Made by a program: the position numbers and the translations under genes
Source of the DNA: Sipunculus nudus
Taxonomy: Eukaryota > Annelida > Sipuncula > Golfingiida > Sipunculidae
Reading direction: 5' to 3'
Length of the DNA stretch: 64,000 nt
NCBI GenBank assembly: GCA_026874595.1
Contig: CM049309.1
Span: 22,881,033-22,945,032, forward strand
Part shown: positions 47,201 through 53,162 of the stretch, in pieces
Numbering within the stretch: the first letter of the stretch is position 1
Layout: the number at the start of each line of letters is the position of its first letter
Notes under the pieces: generated by a model
The model's database searches: none
Seen by the model: only the letters and a program-made list of their open reading frames with translations
What the model was told of the DNA's origin: nothing

Positions 47201-48002
47201 CCTTACACGTCAATAGAGGAACAAACCTTTTGATATTTAGGTCTTAGGGTCAGAGGTCAATGTCACAGGACCAGCTTCTTGAAAAAAGTTGTGGATGCAT
47301 TTCAAGTCAGACTTTTCATCCCAAACCTTCCATCTTCCAAGTATGATCAAATACCATATGGTATACCATCAGGCTGTAAGTACAGGTCATGCTTGTCAGC
47401 TGAGTGTCATGACCCATGGGTCACTTGTTTAAAAGTCTAACCATGAAAATAATGTAAAGGTTGGCATAAAAGATTGATAAATCCAAGCAAACAGCAATGA
47501 TTTTTATGTAATTTACATGATATATGATTAAAACTCTGAAACACATATCAGAAATGTTGCTGCAAATGTTTATTTTGGCTAGCTACATTAATTTGTGTCT
47601 GTATCTAATAAGGTCCAGTAGGGATATTTATCAGCAGGTTGGCAGTCAAGTTGATTCTGTATAACTAGTTATCTGAACAATGGTTTATGTGAACAAAACC
47701 ATGTCCTCCAAGCTGTTTAAATAAACAGTGCTCTACTGTATTAACAATAACAGTTAATATCTTATTTTTATATTTTATATTATCAATTTTAGTTGGAAGT
47801 CTTGCTGAAAAATATTTACTTTCTCATATTTAATCAATAAAATAAATTACTTCTTTCCCAGGTGAAAAGTTTCTTTGAACGGGTACCTGTCGGTTCAGGC
47901 AAGAGAGCTGTCAATCAGGCACTAGAAGCAATTCAGATGAATGTTGATTGGATGGAAAAACATGAAAAAGAGGTCACAGATTGGTTTGCAAAGAAGGCAT
48001 AA
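1419..48002 (+). CDS. ANPEP-like: Type II membrane M1 zinc aminopeptidase (aminopeptidase N-like), 19 exons, 989 aa
   Basis: The enzyme removes N-terminal residues from peptides; related enzymes sit at the cell surface. The coding sequence joins 1419..1530, 9271..9880, 11024..11297, 15255..15375, 15914..16068, 19240..19353, 20145..20279, 20855..20989, 22989..23170, 25819..25904, 28446..28573, 29447..29502, 31015..31162, 31678..31751, 38443..38547, 42980..43147, 43437..43580, 44049..44130 and 47862..48002. All junctions are GT/AG and in phase; the total is 2970 nt including TAA. Visible parts are a cytoplasmic tail (1-64), membrane helix (65-88), Pro/Thr stalk (~101-115), GAMEN (383-387), zinc ligands H419, H423 and E442 with E420 as the catalytic acid/base, Y505 for the transition state, and a long C-terminal domain (~640-989). 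Length and motifs match full-length animal M1 ectoenzymes. The stretch [13 protein letters not shown] through [14 protein letters not shown] is closest to aminopeptidase N, but assignment within the APN/APA/LNPEP group is uncertain. Several NxS/T sequons lie in the ectodomain. Confidence 0.93.
1833..4110 (+). repeat. Long copy of the hairpin/CATGGG family in intron 1
   Basis: It begins 'ttagctcagctgactataag', then 'ccgtcatccgtctgtctgtc'. It has C tracts at 2723-2743 and 3445-3478. The internal segments from ~2940 and ~3550 (both 'taagcccattagta'/'taaacccatcagta') are near-duplicates. It ends in the 'accatggcctttatt' block at ~4030. Open frames on either strand run through the C tracts and are not genes. 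Confidence 0.65.
4111..5100. other. Intron 1 stretch, nothing recognised
   Basis: AT-rich, with no exon-like frame or repeat that I can support. Confidence 0.4.
5108..5295. repeat. ~48-bp tandem repeat, about four copies
   Basis: The unit is like 'aatatattggcagttntaat' followed by 'attcttctaaaaag'. Copies decay toward the right end. Confidence 0.8.
5296..6640. other. Intron 1 stretch, nothing recognised
   Basis: AT-rich sequence with no supported feature. Confidence 0.35.
6641..7310. repeat. Degenerate relatives of the 279-bp repeat plus poly-G
   Basis: A G tract lies at 6854-6876. 'ggtgccacctacagttgttt' (7138) and 'ggtgccacctacaatcattt' (7265) resemble the 'ggtggcgccaccatttttgg' units at 12.5-14.1 kb. 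The 90-codon plus-strand frame at 6911 is within this repeat. Confidence 0.5.
7311..9270. other. End of intron 1
   Basis: From ~8330 to 8680 there are loose repeats of 'gcagcatgaaagcagta'. Otherwise nothing is recognised. A second acceptor-like TTTACAG at 9176 would bring exon 2 in out of phase. Confidence 0.4.
9271..9880 (+). CDS. Aminopeptidase exon 2: membrane anchor, stalk and start of N-terminal domain
   Basis: The acceptor is GTATTTTCAG| at 9270 and the donor is CCCAG|GTAATG. It encodes residues 38-241: a basic segment, a hydrophobic helix ([18 protein letters not shown]...), a Cys pair, a Pro/Thr stalk, then [19 protein letters not shown], the usual opening of the M1 N-terminal beta domain. 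It is the largest exon (610 nt). The sequons NMT, NGS and NLS are present. Confidence 0.92.
9881..11023. other. Intron 2
   Basis: AT-rich sequence with no supported feature. Confidence 0.4.
11024..11297 (+). CDS. Aminopeptidase exon 3: [20 protein letters not shown] segment
   Basis: Acceptor CTTATAG|, donor ACA|GTGAGT. It encodes residues 241-332, including [21 protein letters not shown], a hallmark of M1 N-terminal domains. The reading frame continues directly from exon 2 across a split Arg codon. Confidence 0.95.
11860..12300 (+). repeat. Left part of an interrupted family copy in intron 3
   Basis: 'ggatataactttttttaatc', 'caattagatctaaattttgc'-like sequence and a C tract (12284-12297) match 2275-2743 in order. 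The matching right part resumes after the inserted array, at ~14450. Confidence 0.65.
12540..14310. repeat. ~279-bp satellite-like array, about 5.5 copies, with a GGC tail
   Basis: 'gagatatgagtgattttaac' starts at 12809, 13087, 13367, 13646 and 13926 (spacings 278, 280, 279, 280). Most full units have two GGTGGCGCCACC-type palindromes, one followed by 'tgtcataaaatcag' and one by 'atttttggtgtatg'; some copies carry point changes in them. Minus-strand frames [15 protein letters not shown]... at the same position in each unit are a by-product. The right end is CpG-rich, has a DR1 (14138-14150) and a (GGC/GGT)n run at 14252-14296. Confidence 0.92.
14320..15160 (+). repeat. Right part of the interrupted family copy
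   Basis: 'gtgattcaaggaataatctt' and 'gatgccatgttgtgg' match 2840-2875. It ends TCAGCTGAGCGCGGTGACCC, ATGGGTCCCTTGTT at 15125-15160, 95 bases before exon 4. Confidence 0.7.
15255..15375 (+). CDS. Aminopeptidase exon 4
   Basis: Acceptor CCTATAG|, donor CAAG|GTAAAG. Residues 333-372 begin [20 protein letters not shown] and end with [13 protein letters not shown]. This is the conserved lead-in from the N-terminal domain to the catalytic domain. Confidence 0.94.
15376..15913. other. Intron 4
   Basis: No feature seen beyond splice signals. Confidence 0.4.
15914..16068 (+). CDS. Aminopeptidase exon 5: GAMEN and HELAH motifs
   Basis: Acceptor TCGTCCAG|, donor CACCAG|GTAATG. It encodes residues 373-424. 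GAMEN (383-387) binds the substrate N-terminus and HELAH (419-423) supplies two zinc ligands and the catalytic Glu. The exon is GC-rich compared with its flanks. Confidence 0.97.
16200..16680. repeat. ~130-bp tandem modules with DR1 motifs in intron 5
   Basis: 'catatttaatgaggtcagag' occurs at 16508 and 16637 and a looser copy at 16361. Related modules lie at 32490-32775. Perfect DR1 AGGTCAGAGGTCA lies at 16519-16531 and 16648-16660. Confidence 0.7.
16681..18280. other. Intron 5, middle
   Basis: AT-rich sequence with no supported feature. Confidence 0.35.
18285..19080. mobile_element. Foldback-like element with inverted 'gagtcc' ends
   Basis: 'gagtccatgtacaagtttga' at the left (18337) reappears inverted near 19005-19030 ('actcagacttgcacatggac'). 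Both ends are rich in GAGTCC/GGACTC steps. The 140-codon frame at 18662-19084 reads across the right arm and is probably fortuitous. A nonautonomous DNA element is the simplest reading. Confidence 0.5.
19240..19353 (+). CDS. Aminopeptidase exon 6: third zinc ligand
   Basis: Acceptor AAATTTCAG|, donor CTG|GTAAGT. Residues 425-462 begin [21 protein letters not shown]442 in the NEG motif lies 19 residues after H423, giving the standard HExxH-18-E spacing. Confidence 0.97.
19354..20144. other. Intron 6
   Basis: A short stretch near 19740-19930 resembles 23619-24053 in the opposite sense. Otherwise nothing is seen. Confidence 0.35.
20145..20279 (+). CDS. Aminopeptidase exon 7: catalytic tyrosine
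   Basis: Acceptor GTTTCAG|, donor AATAAG|GTAAAA. It encodes residues 463-507 and ends DAISYNK. Y505 is the conserved tyrosine that stabilises the transition state in M1 enzymes. Confidence 0.95.
20280..20854. other. Intron 7
   Basis: AT-rich with no feature seen beyond splice signals. Confidence 0.4.
20855..20989 (+). CDS. Aminopeptidase exon 8 (its 3' end seeds the donor array)
   Basis: Acceptor TTGCTTCAG|, donor GACCAG|GTGAGT. Residues 508-552 begin [20 protein letters not shown] and end [10 protein letters not shown]. The last ~35 nt plus the donor and the first intron bases are the founder of the 53-bp array that follows. Reading through into the first repeat meets TGA at 21023. Confidence 0.95.
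20990..22430 (+). repeat. 53-bp minisatellite carrying 26 copies of the exon 8 splice donor
   Basis: Each unit is a copy of the exon 8 end (GATGACCTRTGGAATGCC...GACCAG) followed by GTGAGTTCARTAAC. Counting from the true donor at 20990, GT sites recur about every 53 bases up to 22372. I count 23 further CAG|GTGAGT, two CAG|GTTAGT and one AAT|GTGAGT. Two subtypes tend to alternate: 'tggaatgccctctctgac' and 'ttgattgcctactcagat'. The last copy, near 22420, has lost the donor. A block of 11 units (583 bp) is itself repeated. Since 53 is not a multiple of 3, the units do not form a coding repeat. Confidence 0.93.
22431..22988. other. End of intron 8 after the donor array
   Basis: Unique AT-rich sequence with no further donor copies, leading to the exon 9 acceptor TTGTTAG. 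Confidence 0.4.
22989..23170 (+). CDS. Aminopeptidase exon 9
   Basis: Acceptor TTGTTAG|, donor TATGG|GTATTA. Residues 553-612 begin [20 protein letters not shown] and continue [17 protein letters not shown], the conserved end of the catalytic domain and start of the small beta domain. It sits between the donor array upstream and the acceptor array downstream. Confidence 0.95.
23171..24420. other. Intron 9, first half; possible MITE remnant
   Basis: No exon is visible. From about 23619 ('aattactgtggttagcttta') to 24053 ('taacgacagta') the ends are loosely inverted. A similar end in the opposite sense lies at 19905-19930 in intron 6. This suggests a ~435-bp nonautonomous element, but the match is weak. 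Confidence 0.3.
24440..25818 (+). repeat. ~103-bp minisatellite carrying 13 copies of the exon 10 splice acceptor
   Basis: Each unit holds intron 9's end (GTGTGAGGTGTTTTTYKTTGTAG) plus the first ~45 nt of exon 10 (ATACAAGTGGTACATCYCTC...ATCACTGACCAG). Acceptor junctions fall at 24480, 24583, 24685, 24788, 24890, 24993, 25095, 25198, 25300, 25403, 25507, 25613 and 25716, then the true one at 25819. In the frame set by exon 9, upstream copies run into TAG shortly after DQ. Units from 24788 to 25300 repeat with a 410-bp (4-unit) higher-order period. Confidence 0.93.
25819..25904 (+). CDS. Aminopeptidase exon 10
   Basis: Acceptor TGTTGTAG|, donor CTCAG|GTCAGT. It encodes residues 613-641, beginning [20 protein letters not shown]. 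It is the last and only in-frame member of the acceptor array: only here does the frame continue past DQS into the rest of the protein. Confidence 0.93.
25905..26885. other. Intron 10, first part
   Basis: No exon or recognisable element is seen. The short open frames on both strands around 26136-26526 overlap each other and lack protein-like composition. Confidence 0.4.
26886..28120. repeat. ~69-bp minisatellite, 18 copies, in intron 10
   Basis: The core 'tgtaggtcatccctgctaag' recurs from 26904 to 28073 at a mean spacing of 68.8 bases. Units continue 'aaaggttcttataatacccc' and 'tgtgacagatctagaggtat'. Variants 'aaaggttttataata' and 'aaaggctttttta' alternate, so a higher-order pattern is likely. 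Minus-strand open frames inside it only mirror the repeat. The array ends 326 bases before exon 11. Confidence 0.92.
28446..28573 (+). CDS. Aminopeptidase exon 11
   Basis: Acceptor ATAAACAG|, donor AAT|GTACGT. Residues 642-684 begin [20 protein letters not shown] and continue [11 protein letters not shown]. This is the conserved GFYRVNYD-type segment at the entry to the C-terminal domain. Confidence 0.96.
28574..29446. other. Intron 11
   Basis: AT-rich sequence with no exon, repeat or RNA gene that I can support. Confidence 0.4.
29447..29502 (+). CDS. Aminopeptidase exon 12
   Basis: Acceptor TTCTTGTAG|, donor GCCAG|GTAAGT. The short exon encodes [19 protein letters not shown], the conserved 'R..LIDDAF.LAR' stretch of the M1 C-terminal domain. 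Confidence 0.94.
29525..29780. repeat. Degenerate 'taagaccacctgtc' repeat
   Basis: Copies of 'ataagaccacctgt' occur near 29559 and 29631, with 'ggccattccttcagatggtc' and 'ggccagtcccatgggtggtc' as related segments. The same motif recurs at 49070-49135, so this is a dispersed element. Confidence 0.5.
29826..30090 (+). repeat. tRNA-derived SINE-like element
   Basis: A pol III B-box-like GGTTCGATCC lies at 29907-29916 in 'aatccaggttcgatcctgg'. It is followed by a ~150-bp body and an A-rich 3' end ('aaataaataaag'). The A box is not clear. It is better read as a SINE than a tRNA gene because no cloverleaf is complete. Confidence 0.5.
30505..30830 (-). pseudogene. 5'-truncated LINE fragment, reverse-transcriptase ORF C-terminus
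   Basis: The minus strand encodes [20 protein letters not shown], then [20 protein letters not shown] and [14 protein letters not shown]. This is the characteristic tail of endonuclease/reverse-transcriptase ORFs of invertebrate LINEs (GHV.R....KVA..W...GKR.RGRP..TWRR). Only ~110 codons remain. It is inserted antisense in intron 12. Confidence 0.75.
31015..31162 (+). CDS. Aminopeptidase exon 13
   Basis: Acceptor TGTTCCAG|, donor ACA|GTAAGT. Residues 703-752 begin [20 protein letters not shown] and continue [15 protein letters not shown]. This is the helical repeat region of the C-terminal domain ('YL..E..Y.PW..'). Confidence 0.95.
31163..31677. other. Intron 13
   Basis: No feature seen beyond splice signals. 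Confidence 0.4.
31678..31751 (+). CDS. Aminopeptidase exon 14
   Basis: Acceptor CTCTTGTAG|, donor AGAAA|GTAAGT. It encodes [20 protein letters not shown] and PHLRK in the C-terminal helical domain. Confidence 0.93.
31860..32470. repeat. Repeat with two copies of a 'cacaaattgtaaccattgga' module
   Basis: 'cacaaatcgtaaccactgga' at 32084 and 'cacaaattgtaaccattgga' at 32400 each lead into 'catccagggaggtccatgaa'. The same module, more diverged, starts the copies at 45180 and 47025. The microsatellite 'ctgtctgtctgtccatctgt' lies at about 32050. Confidence 0.6.
32490..32775. repeat. ~130-bp repeat units shared with intron 5
   Basis: The motif 'catatttaatgaggtcagag' and 'gatgaaactca' recurs at 32590 and, in looser form, 32738, as at 16200-16680. 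The segment AGGTCAGAGGTCA at 32604-32616 is a perfect DR1. Confidence 0.6.
32831..33710 (+). repeat. 880-bp tandem duplication, copy 1
   Basis: It begins 'tgggttctgttgtcctcaga' and ends 'ccaagaatttgg'. It is near-identical to the next copy at an offset of exactly 880. The one difference I noticed is A to G at 33571/34451. It contains the hairpin AGCTCAGCTGACT-ATA-AGTCATCTGAGCT at 32879-32907 and the 'cgtccgtctgtccg' microsatellite. Confidence 0.95.
33711..34590 (+). repeat. 880-bp tandem duplication, copy 2
   Basis: This is the second copy of the 32831-33710 block, with its hairpin at 33759-33787. After 34590 the older repeat sequence resumes ('tcactaggactaaattcc'), which suggests that copy 1 begins at a breakpoint internal to the element. 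Confidence 0.95.
34591..38205 (+). repeat. Decayed tandem copies of the hairpin/CATGGG family
   Basis: Segments related to 1835-4110 recur here: C tracts at 35284-35303 and 37208-37223, a CT-rich run at 36605-36700, and the 'accatggc' right-end block at 36360 and 37435. The stretch ends in TCAGCTGAGCGCCGTGACCC and CCTTGTT at 38164-38200. The short open frames here are repeat-derived. Confidence 0.65.
38443..38547 (+). CDS. Aminopeptidase exon 15
   Basis: Acceptor CCCTCCAG|, donor TTCC|GTAAGT. It encodes [20 protein letters not shown] and [16 protein letters not shown]. This is the conserved 'R.....A...G...V.EA...F..WM' helix of M1 C-terminal domains. Confidence 0.95.
38581..39930 (+). pseudogene. 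5'-truncated LINE remnant: end of reverse transcriptase plus C-terminal domain
   Basis: It starts just upstream of RT motif C ([20 protein letters not shown]). Then come the thumb ([31 protein letters not shown]) and the C-terminal region with a Cys/His cluster ([17 protein letters not shown]). The frame is broken at an A run near 38770 and again near 39105-39125, where the expected [15 protein letters not shown] sits in a third frame after an apparent deletion. It ends with AT-rich, A-rich sequence. It is inserted sense-strand in intron 15 and is not functional. Confidence 0.85.
39931..42900. other. Remainder of intron 15
   Basis: A G homopolymer lies at 40361-40376. The part from ~40700 to 41450 is richer in CpG than the rest of the gene ('ccaatcgcgagg', 'gacggttgacgt', 'aaacgcgct'), but I see no open frame or clear promoter there. 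The remainder is AT-rich with nothing recognisable. Confidence 0.35.
42932..42974 (+). repeat. Right terminus of the dispersed family abutting exon 16
   Basis: TTCAGCTGAACGTCATGACC and ATGGGTCACTTGTT match the termini at 38164-38200 and 47397-47430. The T-rich tract and AACAG acceptor of exon 16 begin immediately after. Confidence 0.8.
42980..43147 (+). CDS. Aminopeptidase exon 16
   Basis: Acceptor TTTTTTTAACAG|, donor AATAG|GTTAGT. It encodes [40 protein letters not shown] and onward to DVINR. This matches the highly conserved 'VY..A...G...EW.F....Y' segment. Confidence 0.96.
43437..43580 (+). CDS. Aminopeptidase exon 17
   Basis: Acceptor TCATTCCAG|, donor AAAAG|GTAGCA. It encodes [20 protein letters not shown] and onward to [15 protein letters not shown]. 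This matches the conserved 'L.....R.QD......', 'W.F...NW' pattern. Confidence 0.96.
43581..44048. other. Intron 17
   Basis: AT-rich with no feature seen beyond splice signals. Confidence 0.4.
44049..44130 (+). CDS. Aminopeptidase exon 18
   Basis: Acceptor CCTGTACAG|, donor CAAGAG|GTAGGT. It encodes [20 protein letters not shown] and TNKFDQQE, the usual 'RYG...F.L..LI.......F.T..EL' segment. Confidence 0.95.
44131..45092. other. Intron 18, first part
   Basis: No supported feature. Overlapping frames at 44037-44572 occur on both strands and lack domains. Confidence 0.35.
45093..46230 (+). repeat. Dispersed repeat with tandem ~120-bp modules and nuclear-receptor-like motifs
   Basis: It begins 'tttttagctcagctggcttt' (decayed hairpin) and 'ccgtctgtccatccatccgg'. 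Modules containing 'ttcatcccaaaccttccatc', 'cacatatagctcacctacca' and 'ggaagaa' then repeat about four to five times to ~45915. It includes the IR3 AGGTCACTGTGACCT at 45270-45284 and DR1 AGGTCAAAGGTCA at 45423-45435, 45704-45716 and 45841-45853. The open frames here are repeat-derived. Confidence 0.75.
46925..47430 (+). repeat. Compact copy of the hairpin/CATGGG family (~505 bp)
   Basis: It begins 'ttttagctcagctgactttt' and 'gtccggccagccgtccggct' and ends TCAGCTGAGTGTCATGACCC, ATGGGTCACTTGTT. Both ends are visible, so it may show the minimal element. IR3 AGGTCACTGTGACCT lies at 47114-47128. Confidence 0.75.
47862..48002 (+). CDS. Aminopeptidase exon 19: C-terminus and stop
   Basis: Acceptor CTTTCCCAG|. 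It encodes [20 protein letters not shown] and onward to DWFAKKA, then TAA at 48000-48002. The 'V..F....P.....R.....LE.I..N..W' pattern is the normal M1 C-terminus. Confidence 0.96.
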   Translation: MKSFFERVPVGSGKRAVNQALEAIQMNVDWMEKHEKEVTDWFAKKA

Positions 48003-50585
48003 GAGGAGTGTGTGTAACGTCTCAGGTGAACTCAGAGGGATAACCAAGCTTAACGAAGAAAATCTGATCTGATATAAGGATTCTGGAAATCTCTTAAAGT
48101 TTAAATATTTTTGTACATGTTTATATTTATTGCTGCTGCTTGAAACAAGAGATACTGCCAGAAAATATGAAAAGGTATATTTAGAATATATAGAATCTTT
48201 TTATTATAGAATATCTAGGCTGTTTACAAGTTATTTGGGATCAAATGAAATATGGACACTATAGTGTAGGGCAGTGCAGTTATGTTTGTCACATTTTATG
48301 TGTATTCTACTTGTATAAAGTTAAATGTGCACTTAATATAATTATAACAAATAAGAATTCATACACTTCATCTCAGCATCACACGTTTGCTTAGAAAATT
48401 ATTCTAACAAACTCTGTGGAAAATGTGTGATATGTGAAAAAAATTCTTTTGAAATAAGAAATTGTTTTCAAATGTAGAAAAACACTTGGTCAGTATGTCT
48501 TAAATACCTGCATTATTGTCTCATCATCTCTTCAGATATACAATACATTGTATACATTTCATGTGATGTAAAGTGCATCTCAGAACATACAGGACAGAAT
48601 ACTGAAGGACAAAGCAAAACACTGCAAAAATCATACATCTAGTACATAACGCAAAGGAAAACACTACTGTACTTCTCTTTTTTATAACCGCGGCCATAAA
48701 GTGAAACTCAGATTTGAAAATTTGACTTTTTTCTGAACTCTCCATGTGGCCTTAAATAGCTCGTTTATCTGGTAATAACCGTGAAGAGATCATTCATGTG
48801 GCACAGGGCAAGCCTTAGTGTGATAAAGCATGCCTCACGGAGTGTATATTACCGGTACGTAAGATCTCTTTTATTTATTGTAAAGTTTACTGCCTAATTT
48901 TGATAATTGTTTGCATACAAATGGTCACTTTAAAATGTTGAATAGTACATGAAATGTACACTACAGGGTATTATGGTATACAGAGTAAATGGTGTTCAAG
49001 CTATGCTATAACAGGTAGGGCATTGTGTTACACAGTACAAGGAGATGGTACTGAAATGGACAGGGCATCATGGAACAGTGGAACCTCTCTGAAAGACTAC
49101 CTCCCTTATAAGACCACCTATCTATTAAGACCACAGTTTTATGAATGAAAAGCTTTAACATTGGTTTTAACAACATAAAAGAAAATGATACTGACAAGAC
49201 AGGGCATTTCAGTACATGTTACATACAGTACAACTTATACTAAAGGGCATATTTGTAGTTCCTCAACATTTCCTCAAGTGAACAAATCCATGTTTAAAGA
49301 TAGATATTTATTAATATATGTATATAAGACCCCTGTTTTGTCTGTTTGTTTTCAGGGCTTTGTCCATTGTTTGATTAACTGAATCATGACTTCGTTTACC
49401 ATAGTGTGTTCTTTGCATTGAAGATGATCTTATTTTGCTAGCAGGTTATTACAAACAAGCACATCACATAAATTGCATAAATGTCACATGATTCTTTAGC
49501 ATTCCTACATTTTATATGCTGGATTATTGTAATGTTTCATTTGTGATAAAGTGTTTCTGTCCAGGATATTATGTAACTTGTATTGAGGTGGTGTTCATAT
49601 TTTATGAGAAAGTTAAGTGTCTTGTCATGGTATTAAGTACAGATTTCATCTATTTATGTGATGTTCATATTGTAGAACAATGCTTTCATTAGGGAGTGTG
49701 CTATTATATGCATATAAAGGCACAATTCTCTTGCTATTTAAACTTGCTCTATCAGTGAGGTGGTTTGAACTCTGGACTTTTGCACCACGGACATGGGTTT
49801 GAATCTTAAACTGTTACCTTAAATGTCAGTTTTTTTCACATCTACAAAGCTTCAACAGGCTGTGGAGTTTACACATGAGCACAATTTGTGATTCTGCTGT
49901 GACACTCATGGACAGACACCTTTAATTGATAAATTTGTGTGTTGGCTGAACCAGTATTATTTTATCGTCTCAATAATTGTATCAATTTTATTATTAGAAT
50001 TATAAGGTTGACAATTAATATTATTCATTGCGTCAGGTTATTAGCCAAGGGAAAATAAATTTATGATTGCATCAGTCCTGATGCATATGGATACACACAG
50101 GACATCAAATTCAGCTGAGGGTCTAACTCTGATGGTCCATGGGCCATAAGACAAGAGTAACATAATTCTGGTATCAGGAAATGAATAATTACCTAATATT
50201 TACATATAAATAGGGGGAAATGCAAATTGAGACAATATGAAATAAACCAATACTTTTGGTTTCAAACCAAGACCAAATGTTCAAATCACTGACATTTCAT
50301 CATACATAATCTTTGGTTGGCTTTGTATTCACCAGGGTCTCAATTTGCAATATTCATCAAATGTTATTTTTGAATAAGAAACAATAATTTAAAAATGCGT
50401 CTGTTAAGCTCTAGTCAATTCCAGTGGTCATGTGTCCAGTGGTCAATGGAATAATAATAACTCATAGGATATATTTTTCTTGTACAAAGGTATGTTGTGC
50501 ATTAAATATTTGTGACTGAGAGGGTAAATCCCCTGTTATTTATGTGCTGATATTTGTCAAATAAATATGTAAATATGTGTATTGT
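48003..50585 (+). other. Probable 3' UTR and downstream flank of the aminopeptidase
   Basis: This is AT-rich and without protein-like open frames. Poly(A) signals AATAAA occur at 50054, 50241 and 50560. The last is followed by GT-rich 'atatgtgtattgtatac' and is the best candidate, but the true end is not determined by sequence alone. A degenerate tRNA-like SINE may lie at 49741-49900 ('gggtttgaatctt' as B box). Confidence 0.35.
50560..50565 (+). terminator. Candidate poly(A) signal AATAAA
   Basis: AATAAA is followed within 30 bases by T/GT-rich sequence. It is the strongest of three candidates after the stop codon. Two AATAAA hexamers upstream (50054, 50241) are alternatives. Confidence 0.3.
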
Positions 50586-52500
50586 ATACATAAGTGTAAC
50601 AAGAATGTAAGTTTATATATGTGTATATTAACACTTAGACCTGCCAGGCTTTTGGTAATTATTCTTGCCACAAAACTACGTGAAATAAAACACACTTCTG
50701 GTTCATATCTGAAGCATGATATAAGTCATGTAATTGCCACCAGATGGCAGTGTCTCTCATAGAGATGCAACAAAGCAACATTTCAGCTTACCGACTGATC
50801 CGTTCTGATAATCCCACTTGCCATTAAAAGTCAGCATTATATATTTACCACGGGGTATTAAACTTGGGACATTTGGGTTACAGTTTCGTCTGGTTTATTT
50901 AAAAATATACATTAAGCAAAAAAGGTGGTTTCTCTGGTGATTTTTATCCTATATAGAACGGCATATGATCAAAGGACAATATGATATCATGTTTGCTAAA
51001 CAGGAAAAATCACAACATAAAAAGAAAATTTTATATTTCTGTATTCTTGAAAGAAATATCGGAGCAGCTGGAAATCTAATTTTATGGGCGTCAAAATTGA
51101 CGCGTGTTGCCTGAGAAACCACTACGTTTTGCCTAAGGGTAACGGTAATTATTGGAGCACGTTGTACTCGGCTTTTATCCTGAGATGGTATACAAGATGT
51201 TTAAATCAAAACCAAGTATGGTGTCTGGTCACTTGTATATACCTTTTACCGTGCAAGAATAGTTCGTCGATATTAAACCTCCTGTCTCTAACGTTTGACA
51301 CATCAGCTGATTTATTGTTCAAATGTACAGTTCCTTGTATTTGTCTGGCCAATGCTTTTGAAGATTGTATTTTACTGTTTGTTGGTATTAAAACATTTAT
51401 TCCTGATGTGTTTGTTACATAAAACTCAGTGATGTCTTGAAATGTGATGCAGCAGGAAAACATGGTTTCTAACTAGTGTTATACTTGGGTCCCTAAATAA
51501 GATTCTACTAGCAAATTAACAACGCACCACATTTCATATTGAAAATGTACTTTTTACAAACTGTCACATCGGATAAGTTTTTTTTGTTTACTTTCTAACA
51601 AAGCAGTCGGACCCCACAAAGTACAAAAACGTGTTCCTTTAAAACGTATCTATATGTTGGTATAAATCACCCTGCGTGTTCGTTGAATTTCTGACCGTAT
51701 ACACACATACCCGCCACGGATTATATTATGGAAAGCTAAGTTTTGTGGGGCGAAGAAAATGATTGCGCTAAAATGGAATTTATCCTTTGGTTAACAGTTT
51801 CTTTTGTGTTAATGTCTCATTCATAGCGTATAATGTAGGCCTTATATTTTTAGACAACTATATTAGTGCAGTTTTCCGCCTGATGATTTAGTCTCAAAAC
51901 GTAGGCCCTATCAGTACATTAGAATGTCTATTGATTCATGTTTTCTTGGCAAAGTTGAAGTCTGTTAGACTTTCACACGAGCTCTTACATGGTTGTCATG
52001 TGAAAATAAAATCCCCAACATCTCTCCTTCATGGATATATTAACACGGACAAACCGAATTTCATCTCCATATCCTAAGCCAAACCCTTCATTAAAATACA
52101 GAATCAGATTAAATCAATTATACCCACTCTGCAAGTATGGAATCGAACTGCACATTGAAAAATTATTAAAGGGGCGAAATAATCCACCACCGATAGCTGT
52201 TGTAACTATAATTGGCTAAACGGGAATCCGTGATTCAGTTTAAACTGCTAATATATGTTGTGGGCAAACATCGATTTGTAGTTACTTGCCCGGATAGATG
52301 AGCTTCGGCAAATTTGTTTACTGTGTTTCTGTTGCACATTAACACTTAAATACATAACTGGCCTAACAAACATGCCTGGCACAGTTGTATGGTATATGTT
52401 ATATACCCTTCTCTTTACATCATATGATATAACCCGATTTTTTACCATTCACTGAATTAAAAAGTACGATGAACACTAGAATTTACATGGATTGTCAAGA
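50586..52500. other. Intergenic region, no supported gene
   Basis: CpG is more frequent than in the aminopeptidase body. The longest open frame, 51084-51422 plus (112 codons), overlaps an antisense frame and has no recognisable domain, so I do not call it. Confidence 0.4.
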
Positions 52501-52509
52501 TAATTATGA

Positions 52510-52690
52510 TAATTTAGCAAGGCACGCTCCATGGCTCAGATAATGGCGTTCATTAGTTTGCAGTGGTGGTGGAAACCACCGACCATTGACGGGTTACAAC
52601 AACCCCATCTCACAACCGCGCCGGGAATCGAACCCGAGTCGCCAGCGGATATATCTGGCAGCCACTTGGCTGTCTAGGTCTATAATACCC
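52510..52690 (-). repeat. tRNA-derived SINE head, minus strand
   Basis: Read on the minus strand, 'acagccaagtggctgccag' (A-box-like, around 52657-52676) is followed by GGGTTCGATTCCC (B box, 52623-52635) at tRNA-like spacing, then a non-tRNA body. This is a SINE rather than a functional tRNA, because the anticodon arm does not pair convincingly. Confidence 0.6.
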
Positions 52691-52958
52691 TGACAAATGG
52701 TCAATAAATCACCTGTAATGGAGGTCGAGGGCAAACATGGGAACAAAACTATGAAACCCCTCTAAGCCTCCCCTTACTATCGGGGACTATTATTAATAGA
52801 ATATTGAATGCTGGCTCTAGACAATCAGATAATACTTTCATACAATTTCACCGGGATCGGAGTCATGGAACCCTGATGCTGCTCTAGAACTAAGGACATT
52901 TACAAGCTTTAGGTTCAATGCCAAAGGAGGCAAGTGGGATTTCTGCATAATTACACTT

Positions 52959-53162
52959 TTACAGTAACTGCGAACGATAACCATACTCGCATTTTGCACA
53001 TGATATACGCCCATACCTGGTCCCGTATACCTTTGCTAGCCGTGTCGTTTCATTTTCAACAGCCTTACCAATTATACTAGCCTGCAGTATCATGAATCCT
53101 GCCGACTGCGCCAAAATCGTGTTTCCAGCAAAGACCACATAGGATCTCAAACGACTTAACAT
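52959..53162 (-). CDS. Uncharacterised short ORF, possible first exon
   Basis: A 67-codon frame starts MLSRLRSYVVFAGNTILAQS and has no family match that I recognise. A TATAAATA lies about 60 bases upstream on the same strand (53224-53230), and a possible donor (ATTG|GTAAGG) follows codon ~31. It may be a first exon or chance. I cannot assign a function. Confidence 0.15.
   Translation of the reverse strand: MLSRLRSYVVFAGNTILAQSAGFMILQASIIGKAVENETTRLAKVYGTRYGRISCAKCEYGYRSQLL

Noticed and set aside
51084-51422. 112-codon frame as a gene
   Set aside because: It has no recognisable domain, overlaps an antisense frame and lacks exon-type signals.
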